Source: Acanthornis magna (lineage: Eukaryota; Chordata; Aves; Passeriformes; Acanthizidae). Taken from it: a stretch of 64,000 nucleotides of DNA. The stretch is from assembly GCA_036785705.1 (NCBI GenBank), contig JAWUZG010000177.1, positions 1,116,001 through 1,180,000 on the forward strand. The letters run 5' to 3'. Below are positions 49,501 through 61,600 of the stretch, one piece after another. The translations under genes and the position numbers were made by a program. The notes under the pieces are model-generated. The model had not been told where the DNA came from, searched no databases, and saw only the letters and a program-made list of their open reading frames with translations. The first letter of the stretch is position 1; every line of letters starts with the position of its first letter.

Positions 49501-52500
49501 TGAGGCTCCAAAAAATGGGAATTCGGTTGGATTTCTCCATCTGCCAGCCGATCCTGAGCTGGGCCCAGGACCTGCTGCTGGGCAGAGGATTAAAGCAGGA
49601 GTTCCTGGGATGGTTCTTCCAGGAGCTTTTCCAGGCTGGAGCCCATCCTCGGCCCAGCTCTGCCTTCAGAGCCTGCTCCTTCCCACCTTTCCCACCTTTC
49701 CCACCTTTCCTGTCTTTTCCATCTTCCCCACCATTCCCACCTTTCCCACCTTTCCCACCTCTCCCACCTTCCCCACCTTTCCCATCTTTCCCACCTCTCC
49801 CACCTCTCCCACTTCTCCCACCTTCCCCACCTTTCCCACCTCTCCCACATTCCCCACCTTTCCCACTTTTTCCACCTCTCCCACCATTCCCACCTCTCCC
49901 ACCATTCCCACCTTTCCCACCTTTCCCACCATTCCCACCTTTCCCACCATTCCCACCTTTCCCACCTTCCCCACCTTTCCCACCATTCCCACCTTTTCCA
50001 CCTTCTCCACCTCTCCCACCTTCCCCACCTTTCCCACCTCTCCCACCTTCCCCACCTTCCCCATCTTTCCCATCTTTCCCACCTTTCCCACCTTCCCCAC
50101 CTTTCCCACCTTTCCCACCTCTCCCACCTTTCCCACCTTTCCCACCTCTCCCACCTTTCCCACCTTTCCCACTTCCCTCCTGGTATCATTGATCCTCACC
50201 TATTTTTTTTGGCTTTTTTCCAGGGCCCAAAAGGCTTCCCGGGCGTGAAAGGCCAAAGGGTAAGAACTGATCTCTCATCCACAGCTCCAGTTAAACCAGT
50301 GGGAATAATCCCAGAATTTCTGGGAATGGAATGGACTGGGAGAGCCCCTGGATCAGCCCCGTGTGCTCTGCACAGCTTCTGTTTCATACCCATTCAGCGA
50401 AAGGGCTTGAGGGAGAAATTTGGGAAATCCTTAATTGTTTTGGATGCCATCCCACCCTAGAGGTGAATCCCCGCAGGATGGAGGTGCCGAATCCCACCGG
50501 GAAGGGAAATCCAGCAGGAATTCCACATTGTGCCGAGCGCGGAGTCAGGAAAACCGCCTCAGTCCTCTGGGGCTTCATTTGGGATCAATGCCATGAGTTT
50601 GGCGACATTTTGTGGGGTTTTCCAGAGTGTCCAGAGGGTCTGACCTCCAGCTCTGGGAGATTTTAGAGGTTTGGAGTGGGAATCCTGAGCAACACAAGAG
50701 GGAATTAAAAGGGAATAAAAAGGGAATAAAAAGGGAATAACTCATCTTTTTTCTTTTTTTTTTCCTTTTTTTTTTTTTCTCCACGTTTAGGGTGATCGGG
50801 GACTTCTGGGACCAAAGGGAGAACGAGTAAGGACATTCCTGATTTTTGGGGGTTTTCCTTTCGCTGCGTGGCTCCAGGAAAAGCCTGGATCCATCCTCTC
50901 TTTGAAATGAATAAGAAACAACACCCGGATGGATGCCCCCCCTCCTTTTTGGGGGTGCCTCCACCAGTTTAAATCTGATTTTTTATCCCATCCTTGCACT
51001 GGAAACATCTCTCGGAGCTGAGTTTGTGGGATGGACTTGATGGGATCCTTTAAAAAAAAAAAAAAAAAAAAAAAGTAATTTTGGGAATGATTTGCTGGGG
51101 CACAAAAATCCCGAATTAAGGGAGGAAGAAAATTCCCCCTGATTTTGGGTATAAGCAACCGACCCCAAAAGGCAACCTCAATTTCCAGCAGCCCGAGTCG
51201 GCTCCCGGCAGGTAATGGGAAAATAACTCCTCAAGTGCTGCTGGAAAATGCTCCGAAACTGCTGAACTCGTGCCCAGCGTTTTGTTAAGTCCCTTCCTGG
51301 CCGGAACGGCTCGTTGGAAAATGAGGTTTCGGAAAAGCTCCGCAGTGGTGATGATGATGATGACGATGCCGCCTTTGAGTCACGCAATATTCCGTGATTA
51401 AGGCCCATTTGTCTCCGAGGACGCTCCTCGGGAAAGGAACTCGCTCCGGAGACCAATCAATCCTTAATTGGCTTCGTGAGGAGGCCTCGGAATGCTTCCC
51501 TAGCCGAAGGAAGGAATGTGGGATGCATTTTCCGAAGGATTCCTTAATGAAGGAGAAGGTGGAGATAAAACGGGAGACAGAGGGGGGGAAATTGGCTCGG
51601 GTTTGTTCCGCCTGATTGCAGCTTAATTTTCCTTCTCGTTCTCCCCGGATCAATTTGGGAATGACTCCGCGAATCCCGGGGTTTGGATTAAACCGCAGGA
51701 TTTTCTTTCTCCCTTTTATTCCCAAAAACTTTCTGATTCCCATCCGGCCTCTGTTAAAGAAGCAGGGACGTGCGTTGAACCAGAATTTGGGCATCCTGGG
51801 GTGAGGGTTGGATAAAGTGCAAAAAAGGTCAGATTTTTTGGGAATATCGATGGATGAGTGGTTGGTAAAACCCCAGCGAGGCAGAATTGCCCGGATCAGG
51901 AACATTTGCCCTGAAAGGAGCTGGGATGAAGGGAATCTTTTCCAACAGCTGCCCATCAGAGGGTGCCTCATCCCTCTGGAGACACAACCGTCCCTTTTCC
52001 AGAGCGGAGATTAATTAATTAATTACGGGTGATTAACCCTAACGATGAATGTTGCTGTTAGGGTTCCCAGCGGGATCCATGAGCTCCTGGTGGATCCCTT
52101 TCCCTGTCTTTCCTTTTTCCAGGGTGAGTCCATGACTATTTTTGGACCCCAGGGCTACAAAGGCACCAAAGGAGATCCCGTAAGTTTGGCTTTCCCAGCT
52201 TGGGATCAGCGCTTGGATCCAGCTGGATCCTCCCGGGAGAGACGGGAAAATCGGGATCCACTCATTCCTGGTTTTCCTTCCAGGGCGAGCAGGGGCTGCC
52301 GGGTTTCGATGGAGACAAAGGCGAGAAGGGAGAGGACGGACCCGTGGGAGAAAAGGTGGGGACGTCCCAAAGTGTGTGAGGAGGGGTCTGAGGGTGGTGG
52401 GACACCGGAACGGAATTCCCAGAAAAATTATGGATGTGCCTGGAAGTGTCCCAGGCCAGGCTGGACAGGGCTTGGAGCAGCCTGGGACAGTGGGAGGTGT

Positions 52501-55500
52501 CCCTGGACACGGATGGGGTGGCACTGGGCCATCCTTGAGGTCCCTTCCCACCCAAACCATCCCGGGATTCTCCAGGCTCTGTGGAAAACACGGACACCCC
52601 CAGCTCCGGCATGGACAGGGACAGGAGGGGACTGGGCCGGGCCTTGGGGACACCGAACTCATCCCATTAATGGTGTCCAATAACGAGTCCCACCGAACTC
52701 ATCCCATTAACGGTGTCCAATAATGAGTCCCACCGAATTCATCTCCCCGAACATGGATGGGGTGGCACTGGGCCACCCTTGGGGTCCCTTCTGAACCAAA
52801 CCATCCCAGGATTCTGGGGACACCAAACTCATCCCATTAATGGTGTCCAATAATGAGTCCCACCAAACTCATCCCATTAACGGTGTCCAATAATGAATCC
52901 CACTGAACTCATCCCATTAACGGTGTCCAATAACGAGTCCCACTGAATTCATCTCCCCGAACATGGATGGGGTGGCACTGGACCATCCTTGAGGTCTGTT
53001 CTGACCCAAACCATCCCGGGACTCTCCAGGCTCTGTGGAAAACACTGACACCCCCAGCTCCGGCAGGGACAGGGACAGGAGGGGACCGAGCTGGGCCTTG
53101 GGGACACTGAACTCATCCCGTTAACAGTGTCCAATAATGAATCCCACTGAACTCATCCCATTAACGGTGTCCAATAACGAGTCCCACCGAATTCATCTCC
53201 CCGAACATGGATGGGGTGGCACTGGGCCACCCTTGGGGTCCCTTCTGAACCAAACAATCCTGGGATTCTGGGGACACCGAACTCATCCCATTAATGGTGC
53301 CCAATAATGAGTCCCACCAAACTCATCCCATTAACAGTGTCCAATAATGAATCCCACTGAACTCATCCCATTAACGGTGTCCAATAACGAGTCCCACCGA
53401 ATTCATCCCATTAACGGTGTCCAATAACGAGTCCCACTGAATTCATCTCCCCGAACATGGATGGGGTGGCACTGGACCATCCTTGAGGTCCGTTCTGACC
53501 CAAACCATCCCGGGATTCTCCGGGTTCTGTGGAAAACAGGGACAACCCCAGCTCCGGCACAGGGACAGGACAGGGCTGGGCCTTGGGGACACCGAACTCA
53601 TCCCATTAACGGTGTCCAATAATGAGTCCCACCGAATTCATCTCCCCGAACATGGATGGGGTGGCACTGGGCCATCCTTGAGGTCCGTTCTGACCCAAAC
53701 CATCCCGGGATTCTGGGCACACTGAACTTATCCCATTGATGGTGTCCCACTGGGAAAAGCGCTGAATTCTGGCGTCCCCCGCTCCCTGCAGGAGCTGTCC
53801 ATGCTCCCAGAGCCTCTGGAACGCCCTCGGATGGCTCCCGTGTCCCTGCTGTGTCCCCCAGGGGGTGGCAGAGCTCCCCCCCGTCCCTCTGCTCCCGGAG
53901 AGCTCATTCCTGGCCCTGCTTTGCCGGAAGGAATCACGGAATTCTCCCACTCCCAGGCTGAGTCACAGCTCCGTGTCCTACTCATCCCAATTTCCATATT
54001 ACGGAAATGGTTCTGCCTCGCCAGCCTGACCCAGGAGTGAATAAATTTCATTTCCGACGGCGGCAGGGACACGTCCAGCTCCTGTTATTCCCCGTGGGAA
54101 GCTGGGTCCCGGTGGGAATCGCCTGATCCAGGGTGGACATTCCCTCGGGAAGAGGCAGACCCTACCCTTGTCTGATCAGGGCCCCAAAGAGAAGGAAACT
54201 CTCTGAGATTCTCCCAAGAATGGGGTGGGGGGGAATTTCCTGGAGTTTTACATCAGATAAAGTTCCATGTATTTAATCTGCCCGATTGGATCCCGATTAA
54301 AAAATCATCCATAAAAAATCATGCATTAAAAAATCCATTAAAATAATCCATAAAAAAGATTCCATTTAAAAATAATCCATTAAAAAATCAATTAAAAATA
54401 ATCCATTAAAAAATTCATAAAATAATCAATAAAAACAATCCATAAAAATAATCCATAAAAATAAATAATCCATAAAAATAATCCATAAAATTAATACATT
54501 TTTTAAAATCCGTTTAAAATAAACCATAAAAAGTAATCCACAAAAATAATCCATTAAAAAAATCCATAAAAATAATACATTTTTAAAAATCCATTAAAAA
54601 ATCCACTAAAAAAATCCATTAAAATAATCCATTTAAAGTAATCCATAAAAAACAATCCATAAAAATAATCCATAAAAAATAATCCATTTAAAAATCAAAG
54701 TCCTTCTGCCACTGATGATGGAACTTTGGCACGGAAATGGTGATTTTTGTCACCTTCTCTGCCATCTCCAGGGGTTTTTCCATGGATAACTCCCAGGGAA
54801 TACGTCCTCAAAGTGTGTTTAACCGGGATTTTAACATTTTAGGGAATCAAGGGCGAGGCCGGTGCCAAGGGAATGATGGGACTGTTCGGGAGCAGAGGAC
54901 CCGTGGGACAGAAGGTGAGCTCCAGACTTGAGGCATTTCCTGCCGGGACTGAGGTGGAGAATCCCATCACAGTTACCTCATGGAATGGAATTCCAGAGGT
55001 GGAAAATCCCATCACGGTTTCCTCACGGAATGTCATTCCAGACGTGGAAAATCCCATCATGGTTTCCTTGTGGAATGTAATTCCAGAGTTGGAAAATCCC
55101 ATCACAGTTTTCTCGTGGAATATGATTCCGGAGGTGGAAAATCCCATGAGGGTTTTCTTGTGGAATGTCATTCCAGAGGTGGAAAATCCCATCATGGTTT
55201 TCTTGTGGAATGTGATTCCAGAAGTGGAAAATCCCATCACAGTTTTCTTATGGAGCACCACTCCGGAGGTGGAAAATCCCATCACAGTTTTCTTGTGGAA
55301 TTTCATTCCAGAGGTGGAAAATCCCATCACGGTCTCCTCATGGAATATCATTCCAGAGGTGGAAAATCCCATCACGGTCTCCTCATGGAATATCATTCCA
55401 GGGGTGGAAAATCCCATCACGGTCTCCTCATGGAATATCATTCCAGAGGTGGAAAATCCCATCACGGTTTTCTTGTGGAATATGATTCCAGAGGTGCAAA

Positions 55501-56947
55501 ATCCCATCACGGTTTCCTCACGGAATGGAATTCCAGAAGTGGAAAATCCTATCACAGTTTTCTCACGGAATGTGATTCCAGAGGTGGAAAATCCCATCAC
55601 AGTTTTCTCATGGAGTATAATTCCAGAGGTGCTCCCCAATCTCCATTTGGGGCCAGCGGGATCCGTGGTTTTCCAGCTGGGATTTTTGGAATTTCCCGCT
55701 GCCCTTCCAGCTGCTGCTGCTGCACGGAGAGCTTTGAGAATTCCTCTTCCAGAATTCCTACAGCATTCCCTGTTCCCAGAGGGACCTCAGCTCTTCACCT
55801 TGGTAATCCATTCCCGTTTTCCTTGCAGGGGGAGCCGGGAGAACCAAGCTCGCCGGGCTCTGCTGTGAGTGCGAAAAATCCTTTTTTTCCTTTTTTTTCT
55901 GAATCCCGGGCGTGGAGAAGGGTCCTGGTTCTGTCCCACAGCCGGGAATGTGGGAAGGGGTGGGAAGAGGCCACGGGAACGCAGTGCTGCTCCACAAAAT
56001 CCGTGTTCCGAGAGGTTTTGCTGGAAAACCAGCGCGGATTTCTGGGATCGTCGCAGCAAGAGAGGTTTGGGGCTGTGCGTTGTGGAAGGAATTCTTCCCT
56101 CTGGGGGTGGGGAGGCTCTGGAATAGAATTCCCAGAAAAAATATGGGTGTCCCATCCCTGAGAGGCTGCAGGGCCAGGCTGGACAGGGCTTGGGATAGTG
56201 GGAGGTCCCTGGCATGGGGCTGGAATGGGATGATCCTTGATGTCCCTTCCCACCCAAACCATTCCAGGATTCCGTGATTTTCCATTCAGGAACACAAGGA
56301 AAATCCATTTATTTCATGGTTTTTATGCCTTTTATGCCGCGAGTGGAAACGTCTCCGAGCTCCAAAGACTCACGGAATCACAGAAGATTTGGAGTTTGGA
56401 TCCACAAGGATCACTGAGTCCAGCACTTCCATGAAGGGCCCACATTCCGAATTCCCAGGACTGTCCAAAATGAAATAATTTTGTGAATTATTTGGGAATA
56501 TGGGAACATGTTCCCAAATAATTCACGAAATTCCCGAAATATTTGGGAGCCCCAAATTCCCAGGGCTGTCCAAAATGAAATAATTTTGTGAATTATTTGG
56601 GGATATGGGAACATATTCCCAAATAAGTCACGAAATTCCCGAAATATTTGGGAGCCCCAAATTCCCGGGGCTGTCCAGAGTAAAATCAATTCCCATCGAT
56701 TCCTGGTCACGGCTGTGGAATTATTTACAGGCCGGGAATCCGGGCTGGGGATTCCTCACTGAGGGAAAGGCCCTCGTCCAATTAATTCTTTTATTAAGCG
56801 ATAAATAAATGTTAATAAATCAATGTAATTAATTAATGAATTCCTTGAATTACTATGTAAATACTTAATAACAATAATAACAATAATATCAATAACAATA
56901 GCAATAAAAATAACAATAACAATAATAACAACAACAATAACAATAAC

Positions 56948-56984
<37 letters not shown>

Positions 56985-58374
56985 TATAATAATTATAAAC
57001 AGCCTCCTGAGCACTTTGCCAAAGCCTCGAGGCCAGAACGAGCTGCAAGACCCGGGACTCAGCGGTGTCGGATGGAGGATATTCATGGAATTGATTTTTA
57101 GGGAACTCCCAAATCCATGGGGTGAATCCATCCAGGAGCAGTGTAGGAGCAGGGCAGAGATTGCCGAGTGCAACGGGAGCCCAGCTGGACTCCACCATCC
57201 TCTTTTTCCCCAGTTTTTAGGGATAATAACTCCCCCAAAATGGTGTCCTGCCGTCCAAAATCTGAGCAAAACAAAGGAATCTTCCCTTTGGGAATACTCC
57301 GGGATTCTGCCGGTGCAGGGCGATGCTGCCTGTGCCAGGCTGAGCTGGCGGAGCTGGCCTTTGATCCTACACCACATCCCCGAAATTCCGAAAGTCGGAT
57401 CCAAGTCGGGACTCTGCTGGAAAATCCACCATAAACGACATCCCGGATGGAATTCATCCAGCCCTGGGTTATCTCTGCCGGGCTCTTTTCCTGCTTCTTT
57501 TATTTAGGGAATTCTCACTCATCATTCCCATCCATTCAGGCACCTGAGGGCAGATCCCGATGGGAATTAAGGTCGCACTTGACCTCCTAAGCATTCCCAC
57601 TTCGATTTTTCATTCCCTGAGTTATTCCGGAGCTGTTCACCATTCCCCAAATTCTCTTTTCGCCTTTTCCTGAGGACAGAACTCCAAGCCTGCCTGGATC
57701 CAATGCCAAATCTTTCGAGAAGTTTCATTTTCCCTCAGCTCCCTCTGACCCCATCTTTCATCCCCACAAATTCCCCACAATCTCGGCTCCTGCTGAGCTC
57801 CCTGGGAGTGATTTCCGCGCCCTCATCCATTTCCTCTCCCGATTTTCCAATCCACAGGAGTTCCCCACCAGGCTGACAGCATTTGTGCCTTCTCCCTGCA
57901 ATTATTCCTGGGAAAATTTCAATGGATCCGCTTAACTTTACAAACAGGCTCGGTTTTGATATTCCAGACGCCTCCTCCTCCTTTATCCTCTTTTCTAAAA
58001 GCTCTTTTATTTTTATTTTTTTATTTCAACATTCCTGCCTCGCTTCCCTCTTTTATGTTACAACTGCAGCCTGTAATTCCCATTAAACCATCTTTGGGAT
58101 CATGGATTCAATCTTCCAGCTCCTCTTCTTTGTTCCCCGTGCTTTGTGCATTAAAACACCAACGGATTAACCCATTATTCTCCCCAAAACTCTGATTTTT
58201 CACACCCCTCTCCCCCCGTCTCTCGCTCCCTGTTTTGGATTTCCAAGGAATAAGAATCCCTGGAATCAGGAGCGCACCAGACTCGGAGCTCAGCGGGAGT
58301 GGGAATGGTTTGCAAGCAGGAATTTGGCTTTTTTATGGATATTGTTATGGAAATTCCCCAGGGAATTCTCCATA

Positions 58375-58411
<37 letters not shown>

Positions 58412-58554
58412 GGAAATTCCTCAGGGAATTGTCCATATTATTATTATTATTGAATTATTGAATTATTGTTATTATTATTATTATTATTGAAATTCCAAGA
58501 GGAATTTTCTATATTATTATCATGGATTTTTATCATTATTATCATTATTACTAC

Positions 58555-58585
<31 letters not shown>

Positions 58586-58623
58586 GACATTCTCCAGGGA
58601 ATTCTCCATATTACTATTATGGA

Positions 58624-58667
<44 letters not shown>

Positions 58668-61600
58668 TACTACTATTACTATTACTGTTACTATTACTAT
58701 TATTTTTTATTTTTATTTTTATTTTTATTTTTGTTTTTTAAATTATTGTTTAAATTCCCCAGGGAAGCCGGGTGAGCCCAAACAGAGGGTCGGATCATTC
58801 CCTCTGAGATCCTCTCATTCCAAACCCCCCACCCTGGGGAATTTTCCACTAACCCAGGCTGCTCACGCTATTCCCACCGCAAAAAAACCAAATTTTTTAG
58901 GGGGGAAAGATCCTCAAAACTCCAGCAAATCATAAAAACCATCAGGGAAGGGATAAAACCACGGCTGGAACTCCGAGGTGCATCAAATATCGAGCCCGGG
59001 AGGTGGAAAACCTTTCAGGAGGAGTTTGGGAATTCCTCCTCCTTTTGATGTGCGCCTTCAAACAGCTCCATCCTTCCGGGGGAGCGCCCCGGGGGTCCCC
59101 GAGGTGTTCCCGAGCCTTTCCCGGGGTGTCCCAGATCATTCCCAGGTGGAATTCACGCCTGGCAGTGGAGGATCCAAGATTTCCCTGCGTCACAGGATTG
59201 GTGACTCAGCCTCTCCGCGTTGGGACGCGGAGTTCAATCCCAGCCACGCTTTAATCCCGCATCCATTTCCAGCATTCCCGCAGTAATTGCCTTGAAATTT
59301 CCTTTTTATTCCCGTTTATTGTCCAGCCTTGATTTCCCCAGCACAGGGATTTTCCATTCGGCTTCTTTGCCTTTTCTATTTTTATTGCCCCCCATTTTTT
59401 TTTAATTTCTTTTTTTTTTATTTCCCTTTTTCTTTAATTTACCTTCTTTTTTAATTTCCCTTTTTTTTTAAATTCCCTTTTTTTTTAATTCCCCTTTTTT
59501 TTTAATTTCCCTTTTTTTTAAATTTCCCCTTTTTTTCTTAATTTCCCTTTTTTTTTTTTTAAGTTTTCCGTCCCTCCTATCCCATCTTTTCCTTGGCCTT
59601 GGTAAAAACATCTCTTTCCCTCCAGGACCACATCCAATCCCGACCCTAAACTTTCTAATCCCAAAATCTCTCCAGCCCCTGATAAGCAGGAACCCACCTG
59701 TGGAGAGATAAAACCCTGGCCTAAATCTCGTTTATTAATTAAGATTCATTAATTAATCTTATTTCCAGATCTAATTAGGCCCAGCTTAGGCCCAGATTTA
59801 ACTTTTCCTAAAACCATTTGGGATTCTGTCATGGAAAGCAGGAAGATGAGTTGAGCACGGATGGGAAAATAAGGAAAACTTGGCGCGTTTGGGACAATTA
59901 GAAGAAATATTAAAGCTAATTAGGATATGTCTAATTAATGTCAGGTTCTTTCAGGGCTCGAGAAGAAGCTTTTTAGCCCATCCCAGATCCCGCTTTCCTC
60001 AAAACTCCAGGCCCTGGAAGGTATCCCGGATTTGTGGGATTTAGCCATCGCCCAAACGGTTCATTACCCTCCAATCTGTCCCGGCAAACAGAGATATTCC
60101 CATTTTCCCTGGGGTTTATGGTTTATTTACATCTCCAGATGGGATTTTATATCGATTGTGTCAATAAATAGTTACCAATAAAGAGATATTCGTGCCTGAT
60201 CGTGCTGGGAATTGGGATTTTCCCTGATCCAGACACCTGCGGAGCCACGGGGGAGCCCCGGCACACAAATCTGAGGATTTTTTTAATCTATATTTTATTT
60301 TTAATCAATTTGTTTCCTCCCAGCAACCGCAGAAACTGAATTCCCAGCAGAGAATTCCACTTGCTCAGCTCCCGGTTTGCTCACGCAGCCAATTCCTTCT
60401 CCCCCGAGGGGCTGCGGTGGGGATAAATCCAATTTCTCCTTCGCATCCAGGTGCTGTAAAATGCCATCAAAATTGGCCAGGATGGATGAGGAGACTGTGA
60501 CAGCCTTGGGAAAAAAAAAACCACAAAACTAAAATTAAAAATTAAAAATAAATGAGGGTTTTTAGCGGCTTTAATTTGCTACCGGAACAGCAGGAGACTC
60601 CATGAAAAGAGGTCCCAGGGCTGGAGGTGGCTCCAGAAGCCAAAAAATTCCAAAATGGGACAAAAAAGCCCCCAGGGTGACGCATTCCTGAAATCCCTGT
60701 TCCCATTCCCAACCCCACAAAAATGTTCTTGGCCTGGAATGACTCTTTTGCTGCCTCGATTTCCCGAGCTGGAATCACAAACCAATTCCCTCCAGGGGTT
60801 TACAATCCCACGGAATTGGGGTGAGGATCCTGAGGTAAATCCTTGCCTCGGGGCTTGGGATTGAAGGATCCCACGGTCGGGTTCCCATCCCGGACTGCCC
60901 TCATCCAAAATGGCTGTGGGATGAATTTTTCCCTATTTTCCATCAGGGCGCAGCAGGACTCGACGGGAAGAACGGGATCAAGGGAGCCAAAGGCGACCGG
61001 GGGCTGCAGGGGCAGAAGGGGAAGCCGGTGAGTGGCCGGGAAGGACAGCGATTGTTGGGAAAAGGCATTCCTGGATCCCACGATCCTTTCCTGGAGTCAG
61101 GGCCTTCCTCGGGGCCTTCCCTAAATCCATTGGAGAAGTCTCCAATGCACATCTGGGCCTGGATTTAGGAGTTGTCATCCTCCAGCTCCCAGCACATCCA
61201 TATCCCATCGTTTCTTGGTTATCCCACTTTTTCCAGCCCGAGTTTTCCTTTGTTTCCTGCCAAGGCCCAAAATTCGAGTTCCTTCACGTGCCAGTGGAGA
61301 GACCAAGAAATCGTTCCCTAAATTCCTCATGGATCTCAATTCCCTGGGATCAGCAGCTTCTCCCTCAGGGCAGGGAGGCTCCCAAAAAACTTCCCGCACA
61401 CGGATTTTTGGTCCGTAATTCCCAAAAATGCCTCTCCTTTGTCCTTTTTCTCCACGTAGGGAGGGAAAGGCGACCCTGGGAGCACCGGAGACGCCGGGCA
61501 GAAAGGAACCAAGGTAGGACACGGGCGAGATCCTGGGAATCTCCATCCCTGGAGGTGCCCAAAACCCTCGGAGCGCGGGGAAGGAGATTGGGATAGCTCT

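Noticed and set aside
53862..53945. Possible exon after CCCCCAG
   Set aside because: The frame is not Gly-X-Y, no suitable donor follows in phase and the neighbouring collagen exons join well without it.
54839..55639. 266-residue minus-strand frame with 15-residue repeats
   Set aside because: Reverse reading of a 45-bp minisatellite; no start context, splice support or homologue.
58762..58775. Nine-nucleotide Gly-X-Y mini-exon (GGAAGCCGG before gtgagc)
   Set aside because: Phase and splice sites fit but three codons are far below the smallest clear exon (27 nt) and chance matches of this size are common.
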